NCBI GenBank assembly: GCA_002339085.1
Contig: DDDX01000002.1
Coordinates: 43,423-79,240, forward strand
Reading direction: 5' to 3'
Source of the DNA: Cellvibrionales bacterium UBA1969
Lineage (GTDB): Bacteria; Pseudomonadota; Gammaproteobacteria; Pseudomonadales; UBA7434
Length of the DNA stretch: 35,818 nucleotides
Of the stretch, positions 17,242 to 26,422 are shown in pieces (the stretch's first letter is position 1; each line of letters begins with the position of its first letter). Under the pieces are notes generated by a model. The model was not told the DNA's origin. It worked only from the letters and a program-made list of their open reading frames with translations, and ran no database searches. The translations under genes and the position numbers were made by a program.

Positions 17242-19896
17242 ATGCATGACAACGATAAAGACCCATCAGAAACCCAGGAATGGTTAGATTCTATTGAGTC
17301 TGTCATCCATCATAGTGGGCGAGACAGAGCAGCCTTTTTGTTGCAGCAGCTGTTGGATCGAGCTGTTGATGCTCATATTACCATGCCGCCAGCGATCACC
17401 ACTCCCTATCGCAATACCATTTCACCGGTCAATGAGAAGTTGATGCCCGGTGATTTATTTATGGAGCGAAGAATTCGCTCACTCACACGCTGGAATGCAT
17501 TGGCCATGGTAATGCGTGCTAACGACAACGATGAGGGCTTAGGGGGGCATATTTCTAGCTTTTCTTCAGCTGCGACGCTTTACGATGTGGGTTATAACTA
17601 TTTTTTTCGTGGCGCTGATGATCAGCAAGAGGGCGATCTCATTTATTACCAAGGCCACATTTCGCCTGGTATTTATGCCCGTTCTTACCTAGAGGGCCGC
17701 TTAACTGAGGAGCAACTGGATAATTTTCGACGTGAAGTGGACGGCAATGGTTTATCCTCATACCCCCATCCATGGTTGATGCCTGATTATTGGCAGTTCC
17801 CAACCGTATCGATGGGCTTAGGACCAATACAGGCGATTTATCAAGCCCATGTAATGAAGTATCTCGATAAACGTGAGTTAGCTCATCGTGACAACCGAAA
17901 AGTATGGTGCTTTTTGGGTGATGGTGAGTGTGATGAGCCTGAATCGCTGGGTTCAATCGCCATGGCGGGTCGTGAGTCACTTGATAATTTGGTCTTTGTG
18001 ATTAACTGTAATTTACAACGTTTAGATGGTCCTGTTCGTGGTAACGGTAAAATTGTTCAAGAGTTAGAGGGTGTTTTTCGAGGCGCAGGTTGGAATGTTA
18101 TCAAGGTGCTTTGGGGCCGGCGCTGGGATCCTTTGTTAGAGCGAGATAAAACGGGTTTGTTACAACAGCGAATGAACGAGGTTCGCGATGGTGAATTACA
18201 AAATTATAAATTTAATGGTGGCGCTTATACCCGCGCACATTTCTTTGGTAAGTACCCAGAGTTATTAGAGTTAGTCAAAGATTTATCCGATGACGACATT
18301 ATGAATCTTAATCGTGGTGGTCACGACCCATACAAAGTTTATGCCGCATATTCACAAGCGGTTGAGCATACCGGACAGCCAACCGTCATTCTTGCGCAGA
18401 CCGTTAAGGGCTATGGTACGGGAGAAGCGGGTGAGGCCAATAACGAAACACACTCACTGAAAAAATTGGATACCCAGAGTTTAAAACAGTTTCGTGATCG
18501 TTTTAATATTCCACTATCAGACAAAGAGCTGGAGACGGTTCCTTATTACCGACCTTCGCCTGACAGTCCAGAAATGACTTATATGCGTGAGAGACGTGAA
18601 AAGTTGGGGGGTTATATTCCTCGCCGTAAAGCCAGTTTCGATCAATTAGATACGCCCTTATTGGATACGTTTTCTGCACAATTAAAGGGTTCCGGTAAGC
18701 GTGAGATTTCTAGCACGATGGCTTTTGTACGTATTCTTTCAAGCTTGGTCAAAGATAAAAGCATTGGTAAGCGCATTGTGCCGATCGTGCCGGACGAGGC
18801 GAGAACCTTTGGCATGGAGGGCATGTTTAGGCAGCTAGGGATTTATTCATCACAAGGTCAGCTTTATACACCACACGATGCTGGTGGTATTATGTATTAT
18901 AAAGAAGATGAGAAAGGTCAGATTTTAGAAGAGGGTATTAACGAAAGTGGTGCGATGTCGGCGTGGTTAGCTGCGGCAACATCATACAGCACCAACAATA
19001 CTCCCTTGGTTCCTTTTTATATTTTTTATTCGATGTTTGGTTTTCAACGTGTGGGTGACTTGGCTTGGGCCGCTGGCGATAGTCAAGCGCGAGGATTTTT
19101 AATTGGTGCGACATCGGGGCGAACTACGTTGAACGGCGAAGGTTTACAGCACCAAGACGGCCACAGTCATCTCATGGCATCGACCATTCCGAATTGTGTC
19201 TCTTACGATCCTACTTATGCCTTCGAGATGGCGGTTATTATTCAGGACGGTCTGGATCGTATGTACCACAAGCAAGAAAATAAGTTTTATTACATTACCG
19301 CGATGAATGAAAATTACAGTCATCCCGAAATGCCAGTGGGTGTTGAGCAAGGCATTATTAAAGGTATTTATCGCCTAATAGAGAATAATTTCAAAAGTGC
19401 TAATCACGTTCAGTTAATGGGCTCAGGGACTATCTTACGCGAGGTTGAGGCGGCGGTAGCCTTGCTTAATGATGACTGGTCGGTAGCTGCTGACGTCTGG
19501 AGTATTACCAGTGCCAATGAATTACGGCGCGATGGTTTGGCTTGCCAGCGTTGGAATATGTTGCATCCTGAAGAAACACCTAAAGTGCCTTATATTACTG
19601 AGCAACTAAAGGACGCAGAAGGCCCTTTTATTGCCGCAACGGATTACATGAAGTTGTATGCCGATCAATTACGGCCCTATGTGCCGGGTCGATTTAATGT
19701 TTTAGGCACTGATGGTTTTGGCCGCAGTGATACCCGAGCAAAGTTACGGCATTTCTTTGAAGTGAATCGTTATTTTATCGTCATTTCAGCATTATCAGCC
19801 TTAGTAGATGAAGCAAAGCTAGATCCTTCAGTCATTAAGCAAGCGTTGAAAAAATACGGAATCTCTGCGGACAAGGTTGATCCGACCACCGTATGA
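17242..19896 (+). CDS. aceE: Pyruvate dehydrogenase E1 component, homodimeric type
   Basis: The 884-aa protein is the thiamine-diphosphate E1 that decarboxylates pyruvate and passes the acetyl group to the lipoyl domains of E2. The ThDP motif starts near residue 226 (GDGECDEPES) and ends at NCNLQRLDGPVRGN. Other family blocks are RSYLEGRLTEEQLDNFR, LAQTVKGYGTGEAGE, IVPDEARTFGMEGMFRQ and QHQDGHSHL. Length matches E. coli and Pseudomonas AceE. It is followed after 51 nt by aceF; there is no lpd in the window. The start is the ATG at 17242, with AAGGAAATG about 10 nt upstream. Confidence 0.97.
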   Translation: MHDNDKDPSETQEWLDSIESVIHHSGRDRAAFLLQQLLDRAVDAHITMPPAITTPYRNTISPVNEKLMPGDLFMERRIRSLTRWNALAMVMRANDNDEGLGGHISSFSSAATLYDVGYNYFFRGADDQQEGDLIYYQGHISPGIYARSYLEGRLTEEQLDNFRREVDGNGLSSYPHPWLMPDYWQFPTVSMGLGPIQAIYQAHVMKYLDKRELAHRDNRKVWCFLGDGECDEPESLGSIAMAGRESLDNLVFVINCNLQRLDGPVRGNGKIVQELEGVFRGAGWNVIKVLWGRRWDPLLERDKTGLLQQRMNEVRDGELQNYKFNGGAYTRAHFFGKYPELLELVKDLSDDDIMNLNRGGHDPYKVYAAYSQAVEHTGQPTVILAQTVKGYGTGEAGEANNETHSLKKLDTQSLKQFRDRFNIPLSDKELETVPYYRPSPDSPEMTYMRERREKLGGYIPRRKASFDQLDTPLLDTFSAQLKGSGKREISSTMAFVRILSSLVKDKSIGKRIVPIVPDEARTFGMEGMFRQLGIYSSQGQLYTPHDAGGIMYYKEDEKGQILEEGINESGAMSAWLAAATSYSTNNTPLVPFYIFYSMFGFQRVGDLAWAAGDSQARGFLIGATSGRTTLNGEGLQHQDGHSHLMASTIPNCVSYDPTYAFEMAVIIQDGLDRMYHKQENKFYYITAMNENYSHPEMPVGVEQGIIKGIYRLIENNFKSANHVQLMGSGTILREVEAAVALLNDDWSVAADVWSITSANELRRDGLACQRWNMLHPEETPKVPYITEQLKDAEGPFIAATDYMKLYADQLRPYVPGRFNVLGTDGFGRSDTRAKLRHFFEVNRYFIVISALSALVDEAKLDPSVIKQALKKYGISADKVDPTTV

Positions 19897-19947
19897 AACT
19901 GCCACATAAATCAGCATTAATTTAAGCGATTTTAATTATTTTCTTGA

Positions 19948-21675
19948 ATGAAGGTGAGAACATTGACAAATCAAACGGTAAAGGTTCCTGATCTTGGTGG
20001 CGCTGCCGAAGTAGAAGTAATTGAAATATCAGTTGCGGTCGGTGATGAGGTCAGCATTGACGAGTCAATCATCGTGGTTGAATCTGATAAGGCCTCAATG
20101 GATATACCTTGTCCTGCCGCTGGAAAAGTAACGGCTATTTCTGTTGCTGAAGGATCAATGGTGAAAGAAGGTGATGCACTTCTAGAATTAGAAATAAGTG
20201 AGTCTGGTGCTGTCACTTCAGCGCCAGAACCTGCTCAATCTGTAACCTCAGAGTCAGCGCTGGTAATAGCGAGCGAAGCATCAGCGCAGGATGCACCATC
20301 AGTTATTGCAAACGATCAAACGGCATCAACAGCGCCTGCCACTGCAAAAGAATCGGTGGTGGTTCCCGACTTAGGTGGTGCTGATAAGGTTGAATTAATT
20401 GAATTGATGGTTGCCGTAGGTGATCGTATAAATGAAGGCGATGGCATCGTGTTAATGGAGTCAGACAAAGCGTCGATGGAATTACCCTCGCCGGCCGGCG
20501 GTGTAATCACAGTCTTACATGTCAATGAAGGAGACTCTCTAGCAGAAGGCGATAAGGTTGCCGAACTTGAAGTTATGGTGACTAATGCGCAACCCCTGAT
20601 GCCTGTCGTTGATAATACCGAAGCTGCCGCAGAACCAATCACTCCCGAGCCAGAAACTTTTAAACCATCGACCTCAGTGCTTGTTTCATCTTCCACAGCC
20701 AGTCCTGCCACGAGTAAAACACCAACTTCATCAAATGTAGATGCTGGGCATACACAAACGGGAGATGATCGTCGCCGTAAAACCGATGTTTACGCGGGGC
20801 CAGCGGTTCGCAAATTAGCAAGAAAGTTAGGTGTCGATTTGAGTCGAGTTAAGAGTTCGGGTCCTCGTGGTCGTCTTGCGAAAGAGGATTTGCATAATTA
20901 TGTTAAGAAATTAGTAAGCTCGCCTGACAGCATGGGCGGCGCGATACCTAAAGTGCCTGAAGTGGATTTCTCTCAGTTTGGTGAAATCGTTACTGAACCT
21001 ATGTCAAAGCTGCATAAAATCACTGCCGCTAATATGCACCGCAGTTGGATGAACGTACCGCATGTGACACAATTTGATGATGCAGATATTACTGAACTTG
21101 AAGCCTTTCGCCAGACATTAAAGGATGAGATGGCTGAGCGTGAAATCAAAATTACCCCTGTGTCTTTTCTCATGAAAGCAGTCGCAGCTGCTTTAGAAAC
21201 CAATCGCGCTTTTAACGCGTCTTTATCATCTGACGGAGAGTCAATTATATATAAGCAGTATGTGCATATTGGTATGGCGGTTGATACGCCGGCGGGCTTG
21301 ATGGTGCCAGTCCTGCGCGATGTGAATAAAAAAGGCATTTGGCAGTTATCCGAAGAGATTCGCGAACTGGCAGATAAAGCAAAGCATCGCAAACTTAAAC
21401 CTAATGAGATGCAAGGCGGTTGCTTCACTGTCTCCAGCTTGGGCGGCATTGGTGGCACAGGCTTTACGCCGATTGTTAATACCCCCGAGGTAGGAATTCT
21501 GGGAGTGTCTAAGCTGGTGGTCAAACCGGTTTTCCAAAACGGGGAATTTGTACCCCGTAAAATGTTACCGCTGTCGCTTTCTTATGACCATCGGGCGGTT
21601 AATGGCGGCGATGCGGGCCGATTCATGACCGAGATAGCGGCTAACTTGGCCGATGTTCGCCGTTTACTGCTCTAA
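19948..21675 (+). CDS. aceF: Pyruvate dehydrogenase E2 (dihydrolipoyl acetyltransferase)
   Basis: The protein has two lipoyl domains (about 10-82 and 135-208) with lipoylated Lys48 and Lys174 in ESDKASM, Ala/Pro/Thr-rich linkers, a peripheral-subunit-binding domain (282-319, AGPAVRKLARKLGV) and a catalytic domain (about 345-575) ending in SYDHRAVNGGD with the active His548. Asn552 instead of Asp is also found in Azotobacter/Pseudomonas E2. E. coli has three lipoyl domains, most pseudomonads two. The start is uncertain: ATG at 19948 is listed, but AAGGTGAG (19951-19958) sits 4 nt before an in-frame TTG at 19963, which would give the family-typical MTNQTVKVPDLGG. Confidence 0.95.
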   Translation: MKVRTLTNQTVKVPDLGGAAEVEVIEISVAVGDEVSIDESIIVVESDKASMDIPCPAAGKVTAISVAEGSMVKEGDALLELEISESGAVTSAPEPAQSVTSESALVIASEASAQDAPSVIANDQTASTAPATAKESVVVPDLGGADKVELIELMVAVGDRINEGDGIVLMESDKASMELPSPAGGVITVLHVNEGDSLAEGDKVAELEVMVTNAQPLMPVVDNTEAAAEPITPEPETFKPSTSVLVSSSTASPATSKTPTSSNVDAGHTQTGDDRRRKTDVYAGPAVRKLARKLGVDLSRVKSSGPRGRLAKEDLHNYVKKLVSSPDSMGGAIPKVPEVDFSQFGEIVTEPMSKLHKITAANMHRSWMNVPHVTQFDDADITELEAFRQTLKDEMAEREIKITPVSFLMKAVAAALETNRAFNASLSSDGESIIYKQYVHIGMAVDTPAGLMVPVLRDVNKKGIWQLSEEIRELADKAKHRKLKPNEMQGGCFTVSSLGGIGGTGFTPIVNTPEVGILGVSKLVVKPVFQNGEFVPRKMLPLSLSYDHRAVNGGDAGRFMTEIAANLADVRRLLL

Positions 21676-21993
21676 CGGCGGTGGTTAATTATCACGACCA
21701 GATGGTCCTTAAATCATTGATTTTTATATTTTTATAATGAATCTCTGGCTTTTAGACTATCGCTTCATTTCTTGCAAGCGCTCTTCAATAACTTCTAGTT
21801 ATGTCTTTTTAGTCTTTAAAACTATTTTTTTCTAAGCGTTCGATTTCTTGTAATATTGATGGTGTTTAATAAATAAACGGTCTAGGCTGTTCATTAATGA
21901 CACAGCTAATCGATAAGAATAATTACATCGGTTGGGTTATTAAATAAGCAATGACATTTCGTGTTTGGTTTTGATCGACTGGAGGTTATGAAA
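21676..21993. other. Intergenic region after aceF, no gene seen
   Basis: The 318-bp stretch between aceF and the small PA3496-like gene is AT-rich and shows only a tiny dyad GACCA-GA-TGGTC (21696-21707). I see no T-run terminator. The right end carries the GGAGG site of the next gene. Confidence 0.4.
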
Positions 21994-22236
21994 ATGTCTG
22001 GACAAGTAGCAACGATTTCCACCAACAGCGTTGAAGTAGGTGCCAATGATCAAGCCAATGATATCGGGCTTGATATCGACGATATTGTCGTTGAAAGCAC
22101 GGAAACTTCGATCGATAAAGATGATGGCAAGCCGGTTAAATTTGCCAAGTCAACTGATATTCGCAGGCGGCTTGAAGAGAAGCTTGAAGTGAGGCTCTTG
22201 CAAGACCAGTTGGGTATAGATGACCTAGGTTTGTAA
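21994..22236 (+). CDS. Small acidic protein, PA3496-like
   Basis: The 80-aa protein has an acidic N-terminal half (GLDIDDIVVESTE) and a charged amphipathic C-terminus DIRRRLEEKLEVRLLQDQLG ending DDLGL. This end resembles the short PA3496-family proteins of pseudomonads, which have an RRxIExxLExxxLxxEL tail followed by Asp residues; the match is from memory and tentative. GGAGG at 21981-21985 sits 8 nt before the ATG at 21994; a GTG at 21961 and an ATG at 21988 are also in frame but poorly spaced. No signal peptide or membrane segment is visible. Confidence 0.65.
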   Translation: MSGQVATISTNSVEVGANDQANDIGLDIDDIVVESTETSIDKDDGKPVKFAKSTDIRRRLEEKLEVRLLQDQLGIDDLGL

Positions 22237-22251
22237 TGTATTTGCAACCTT

Positions 22252-22296
22252 AGACCAAAGGCACCATTAACAACAACAATAAAGTGCCTTTGGTCT
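22252..22296 (+). terminator. Perfect 13-bp hairpin after the small gene
   Basis: AGACCAAAGGCAC (22252-22264) pairs perfectly with GTGCCTTTGGTCT (22284-22296) around a 19-nt A-rich loop. It begins 16 nt after the stop codon. No T-run follows directly, so it may act as a Rho-linked or mRNA-stabilising 3' hairpin rather than a classical intrinsic terminator. Confidence 0.65.
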
Positions 22297-22392
22297 TAAA
22301 TTTCTCTCCTTTACGAACTTCGTCATAACAACTTTCTTACAAGTTTTAAAACTGAATTTATCGCCTGAAAATTGGCTATCGATTTGGCAGGT

Positions 22393-22419
22393 TTGCTGTT
22401 GCAAACGCTATGGTAGAAT
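22393..22419 (+). promoter_or_regulatory. Possible sigma-70 promoter of the MFS gene
   Basis: A -10 hexamer TAGAAT (22414-22419) lies 55 bp before the MFS start. The best -35 is TTGCTG (22393-22398) with a short 15-bp spacer, or TTTGCT with 16. The -10 is good, the -35 weak. Confidence 0.35.
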
Positions 22420-22473
22420 ACAATTTCAACTCTTCTTATTAAATAGGCCTCTCGTGTAGCAGTGAGTTCATCG

Positions 22474-23724
22474 ATGAAAGACGGTAGGTTATTTTTTAGC
22501 GTTGTTTTTCTAAATGCGCTGATTGATTTAGGCCATAAAATTGCCTTACAGAATACCGTATTTAAAGTGTATGACGCCAGTCAGCAAATCATCTTAGTCG
22601 CCATCATTAACGCCTGCATCTTATTACCATTTATTGCCTTAGTGATTCCGGTTGCTAAGCTGGCCGATACACACAATAAAGTCAAGATTATGCGCGCAAC
22701 GGCTACTGCATCGCTGTTGTTAACCCTGGCTATTACGGTATTTTATAGCGCCGGTTGGTTTTGGCCTGCAATGATCATGACATTGTTAATGGCTATTCAA
22801 TCGGCTTTTTACTCGCCGGCTAAACTTGCGTATTTAAAATTATGTTGGGGGCCGTCGCGATTAAGTGAGGCGAATGGTTGGGCGCAAACTGCTTCTATTA
22901 GCGGAATTTTAATGGGCACATTGGCTTTCTCAGTCGGCTTTGAGTACTTATATTCTGGTCAGGTAATCGTATTAGCTGATACCAATACGCTTATCGCTTT
23001 GCTTTGGCCCTTGGGCTTAGTTCTCGTGAGTTTAGCGATGTTACAACTTTATTGGACATACCGTATTCCACTGCTGAAAGAGACGGCGCTGGAGCAGGGA
23101 GCGATCAATAGCAAGACCAAAATCTCTTCAGTGTCGCGTCAATCATTGTTTGAGTTATTGTCTCATCGTCGGCGATTGCTGCCTGTTTTGTGTTTAGCAT
23201 TATTTTGGTCTGTGGGGCAGGGTATGTTGGCGGCTTTTCCTGCTTTTGCTAAAGCACATGCCGGCATTAATAACACGGTAGTGATTCAAGGGGTATTAGC
23301 GACGACAGGCTTAGGTTTGGCATTAGGTGCAATAGCGGTTGGTCGCTTATCGGGGCGACGCATTGAGCTACGCTTTGTGCCACTGGGTGTGGTCATAATG
23401 GCGTTGGGTTTAACGTCATTAAGTTTTTTAAGCGCGGCAATTGCGTTTGCTATGGTCTATTTTATGATGGGTATTGCCTCGGCGTGTTTAATTGTGCCGC
23501 TCAATGCCTATCTGCAAAAAAACACCCCATCAGAACAGTTGGGTGGTTTGATAGCCAGCAGTAATTTTTTACAGAATATCGCCATGTTGGCCATGCTATT
23601 GCTGACGATTGTCATGGCTTTATGGGGTATTGATAGCCGTTATTTGCTGCAACTGATGGCTGCGCTCACGGCCATAATAGGCGCTTATTTATCCATTACT
23701 ATTATTAACGATAACCGATCCTAA
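22474..23724 (+). CDS. LplT-like MFS transporter
   Basis: The protein of about 416 aa has 10-12 hydrophobic segments in MFS arrangement. SAFYSPAKLAYL and EANGWAQTASISGILMGTLA resemble the LplT lysophospholipid flippase branch (where the pattern is FYSPAKYG...EANGL...). LplT moves lyso-phosphatidylethanolamine across the inner membrane for reacylation by Aas; no aas gene is next to it here, so the substrate is inferred only. The open frame starts at a GTG (22462), but the ATG at 22474 with AGTGAG 7 nt upstream gives MKDGRLFFSVVF and is preferred. Confidence 0.75.
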   Translation: MKDGRLFFSVVFLNALIDLGHKIALQNTVFKVYDASQQIILVAIINACILLPFIALVIPVAKLADTHNKVKIMRATATASLLLTLAITVFYSAGWFWPAMIMTLLMAIQSAFYSPAKLAYLKLCWGPSRLSEANGWAQTASISGILMGTLAFSVGFEYLYSGQVIVLADTNTLIALLWPLGLVLVSLAMLQLYWTYRIPLLKETALEQGAINSKTKISSVSRQSLFELLSHRRRLLPVLCLALFWSVGQGMLAAFPAFAKAHAGINNTVVIQGVLATTGLGLALGAIAVGRLSGRRIELRFVPLGVVIMALGLTSLSFLSAAIAFAMVYFMMGIASACLIVPLNAYLQKNTPSEQLGGLIASSNFLQNIAMLAMLLLTIVMALWGIDSRYLLQLMAALTAIIGAYLSITIINDNRS

Positions 23725-23754
23725 AATGCTAATAGAGTCACTTAAATCTCTAGC

Positions 23755-23783
23755 TTGACAATAAATACCACGCTTAGGCTATT
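23755..23783 (+). promoter_or_regulatory. Possible sigma-70 promoter of gltX
   Basis: A perfect -35 TTGACA (23755-23760) is followed after 17 bp by GCTATT (23778-23783), a weaker -10. It lies 61 bp before the chosen gltX start. Confidence 0.4.
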
Positions 23784-23844
23784 AATCTTATTCGCTTAGA
23801 TGACGTATAATGCGGTTTTATTGGCTTGGGAACGACTTGTGTCC

Positions 23845-25335
23845 ATGACTGTTAGAACGCGAATTGCACCTTCACCGACCGGCGACCCTCATGTAGGCAC
23901 CGCCTATATTGCGCTATTTAATCTTTGCTTTGCGAAACAGCACGGCGGTCAGTTTATTTTGCGTATTGAAGATACCGACCAACTACGCAGTACCGCTAAG
24001 TCAGAGCAAATGATTTATGATTCCTTGCGTTGGCTAGGGCTAGACTGGGACGAAGGACCTGATAAAGGCGGCGATTTTGGTCCTTATCGGCAAAGTGAAC
24101 GTGGTGATATTTATCAGCAGTATGCACAACAATTAATTGATCAAGGCCACGCGTTTAAATGTTACCGCACACCCAAAGAGTTAGATGAGCTACGCGCTGA
24201 AATTAAAGCGGATGGTGAGAATCGTGCGTTGAAACCGTTTGACTTATTGTTGAGTGAGGCAGAGCAGCAACAGCGCGTCAATGACGGCCAACCGTTTGTG
24301 GTGCGCATGAAAGTACCAGAGTCGGGGACCTGTGTGGTAAATGATTTATTGCGTGGTGATATCGAACTTGACTGGTCAATGGTTGATGCACAAATATTGC
24401 TGAAATCAGACGGCATGCCGACCTACCATTTAGCAAATGTGGTCGATGATCATCTTATGCAAATTAGTCATGTACTGCGCGGAGAAGAGTGGATTAATTC
24501 CGCTCCTAAGCATCAGCTACTTTACCAGTACTTTGACTGGCCCATGCCGCAATTGTGTCATTTACCCCTATTGCGCAATCCCGATAAAAGCAAACTCAGT
24601 AAGCGTAAGAACCCCACCAGCATTTTGTATTACCAGCGCATGGGCTATTTGGCTGAAGCGGTGGTGAATTATTTGGCGCGAATGGGCTGGTCAATGCCTG
24701 ATGAGCGCGAAAAGTTTAGTTTGGATGATATGCTAACGGCGTTTGATATTCAGCGTGTCTCGCTGGGGGGGCCCATTTTTGATTTGGACAAGCTTAACTG
24801 GCTAAATGGTTTGTGGATTCGTGAATCTTTGACCACTGAACAGTTAGCCGATCAATTAACGGCTTGGGCGTTGAATCGCGATAATTTATTAGCCGTATTG
24901 CCACAAGTTCAGGCGCGGATGGATACCTTAAGTGACTTTATTCCCAAAACCGCGTTTTTGGTATCAGGCCAATTAACTATTACAGAGACCGACTTTACTG
25001 CCTTAAAGCTTGACACTAATGAGCAAGTCAAAATCTTGCAATTTTGCCTGTGGCGTTTTGAAAACCTCAATGACTGGCAACGCGATGCACTATTTGCTGA
25101 ACTCAGTGGTTTAGCCGAAGCGTTTGAATTGAAGCTCAAAGATTTTTTAGCGCCGTTGTTTATTGCGGTAGCCGGCACTACGGCTTCGTTTTCGGTGATG
25201 GATGCCATGGCCTTGCTGGGCTCTGATATGACCCGTGCACGGTTGCGATATGCCATTGAGGTATTAGGCGGCGTGTCTAAAAAGCAAATGAAGGCGCTGG
25301 AAAGAGCCTATCGCTGCCTAAATCTCGGCCAATAA
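23845..25335 (+). CDS. gltX: Glutamyl-tRNA synthetase
   Basis: The 496-aa class I synthetase charges tRNA-Glu. The HIGH region is APSPTGDPHVGTAY (8-21) and the KMSKS region KLSKR (250-254). IEDTDQLRST, YRQSERG, VVDDHLM and LRGEEW are as in Pseudomonas GltX. The open frame extends 15 codons upstream, but the ATG at 23845 gives MTVRTRIAPSP, the family-normal start. The zinc-binding cysteines of the E. coli enzyme are not kept (only Cys106 in FKCYRTPKELD), as in other zinc-free GluRS. A tRNA-Ala gene follows on the same strand after 110 bp. Confidence 0.96.
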   Translation: MTVRTRIAPSPTGDPHVGTAYIALFNLCFAKQHGGQFILRIEDTDQLRSTAKSEQMIYDSLRWLGLDWDEGPDKGGDFGPYRQSERGDIYQQYAQQLIDQGHAFKCYRTPKELDELRAEIKADGENRALKPFDLLLSEAEQQQRVNDGQPFVVRMKVPESGTCVVNDLLRGDIELDWSMVDAQILLKSDGMPTYHLANVVDDHLMQISHVLRGEEWINSAPKHQLLYQYFDWPMPQLCHLPLLRNPDKSKLSKRKNPTSILYYQRMGYLAEAVVNYLARMGWSMPDEREKFSLDDMLTAFDIQRVSLGGPIFDLDKLNWLNGLWIRESLTTEQLADQLTAWALNRDNLLAVLPQVQARMDTLSDFIPKTAFLVSGQLTITETDFTALKLDTNEQVKILQFCLWRFENLNDWQRDALFAELSGLAEAFELKLKDFLAPLFIAVAGTTASFSVMDAMALLGSDMTRARLRYAIEVLGGVSKKQMKALERAYRCLNLGQ

Positions 25336-25367
25336 GTGATTTCTGCATTTGATAGGCGAACAAAGGC

Positions 25368-25395
25368 TTGACGACTGAGGCAGCATCGTTAAAAT
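25368..25395 (+). promoter_or_regulatory. Promoter of tRNA-Ala
   Basis: TTGACG (25368-25373) and TAAAAT (25390-25395) are separated by 16 bp. The predicted start near 25402 is about 45 bp before the mature tRNA 5' end, a normal leader length. Confidence 0.6.
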
Positions 25396-25445
25396 GGCCG
25401 TCCATTTCCATGATCGCGTTAATTAAGACGCTTCATATCAGACAT

Positions 25446-25521
25446 GGGGCTATAGCTCAGCTGGGAGAGCGCAACACTGGCAGTGTTGAGGTCAGCGGTT
25501 CGATCCCGCTTAGCTCCACCA
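25446..25521 (+). tRNA. tRNA-Ala (anticodon GGC)
   Basis: The 76-nt tRNA is complete. Acceptor stem GGGGCTA pairs with TAGCTCC, the anticodon arm CAACA-CTGGCAG-TGTTG presents GGC, the T-arm is AGCGG-TTCGATC-CCGCT, and CCA is encoded. Its last 46 nt, plus the next base, recur at 26513-26559 with one change, which marks this tRNA as the insertion target of a small island. Confidence 0.97.
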
Positions 25522-25522
25522 A
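25476..25522 (+). repeat. Putative attL: 47-nt direct repeat, copy 1 (inside tRNA-Ala)
   Basis: From ACTGGCAG in the anticodon loop through the encoded CCA plus one A, this sequence equals 26513-26559 except for one C/T difference in the T-stem. Repeats of a tRNA 3' half are the usual trace of site-specific integration. Confidence 0.8.
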
Positions 25523-25555
25523 TTTCTTTTTAGTCGAGAAAATTAGGAGATAAGA

Positions 25556-25798
25556 ATGGTTTTTAAAAATCCACAGAATGATTTTCAAAAGGAAGTTTCT
25601 TCTTCAGCATCATGGCTTTGGGTTTTTCTTTTTGGCCCTATTTATTGGGCTGCACAAGGGATCTGGACCCACTGTGTTGTTCATTTAATACTAGCCATCA
25701 TAACATTCGGCCTTGCCCATTTAATTTATCCTTTTTTTACATATAAGATAATCAAGGGACATTATCAAAACAAGGGTTGGGTAGAAATAGCTCCTTAA
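25556..25798 (+). CDS. Small two-helix membrane protein of unknown function
   Basis: The 80-aa protein has two hydrophobic segments, WLWVFLFGPIYWAAQGIW (about 20-37) and VVHLILAIITFGLAHLIYPF (about 41-60), then a basic tail with KIIKGHYQNKGW. The pattern recalls short inner-membrane proteins such as the DUF2628 type, but I do not recognise the family firmly. An excellent AGGAGA lies 5 nt before the ATG. It begins 35 nt after tRNA-Ala and could be read by run-on transcription from the tRNA promoter. It is the first cargo gene of the island. Confidence 0.7.
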   Translation: MVFKNPQNDFQKEVSSSASWLWVFLFGPIYWAAQGIWTHCVVHLILAIITFGLAHLIYPFFTYKIIKGHYQNKGWVEIAP

Positions 25799-25837
25799 AA
25801 TTTTCTATAAACCAGCATTCCTTTCTTATGGACTATT

Positions 25838-26422
25838 GTGATTTGTCATAAATCAAAAGTAATTTATATTCATCCTTGTCGATGTGCTGGTACCAGTATT
25901 GAAATTGCTTTTGGGTTTAGTCCACAACAGCTCAATGAGTCTGGAGAAAGACATGCTTTGCCAGATTTTTATCCCAAAAAATTCTGGAAAGAATACTCTT
26001 CTTTTATTTCGGTAAGAAATCCATGGGATAGGCTATTGTCAGGTTTTGCATTGATTAAACAGCATAACATAAGTGCGTATGAGCCGTATTTAAAGGAATA
26101 TAGTCTTAAAAATTTTAATCAATTTGTATTAGATGTAATGACTAAGCCTGAACTTTATAAAGATGATAGAATGTTTTGGCCTCAGACAAAATGGTTTTAT
26201 TATAAAAATAAAAGAGTTCCATTTAAAAAAGTTATTAGATTCGAATCTCTATCAGATGATATTGGAAGTCTACTAAAAACCATTAATTTAAAAGTTGATG
26301 ATTTGCCTCATGAACTAAAAACCAATAAGCCTAATTATCAAGATATCTATGATCAAACTTCAAAAGAGATCGTAAGCCAGATATATGGAAAAGATATTGA
26401 AGTATTAGGGTATGAATTTTAA
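25838..26422 (+). CDS. Sulfotransferase-family protein
   Basis: The 194-aa protein has the PAPS-binding motifs of carbohydrate-type sulfotransferases: the 5'-phosphosulfate loop YIHPCRCAGTSIE (10-22, compare FIHIPKTGGTSIE) and the 3'-phosphate motif SVRNPWDRLLSGF (58-70) with Arg60 and Ser68. It would transfer sulfate from PAPS to a hydroxyl, probably on a surface sugar. Cys replaces the usual Lys or Thr in the loop (HPCRCAGTS), so activity is uncertain. The start is GTG at 25838 with no clear ribosome site; the island gene before it ends 39 nt upstream. Codon use is AT-rich, which suggests transfer. Confidence 0.75.
   Translation: MICHKSKVIYIHPCRCAGTSIEIAFGFSPQQLNESGERHALPDFYPKKFWKEYSSFISVRNPWDRLLSGFALIKQHNISAYEPYLKEYSLKNFNQFVLDVMTKPELYKDDRMFWPQTKWFYYKNKRVPFKKVIRFESLSDDIGSLLKTINLKVDDLPHELKTNKPNYQDIYDQTSKEIVSQIYGKDIEVLGYEF

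Noticed and set aside
20973..21524. 183-codon open frame opposite aceF
   Set aside because: It is antisense to the conserved catalytic domain of aceF, is Ser/Thr-rich low-complexity, and has no ribosome site.
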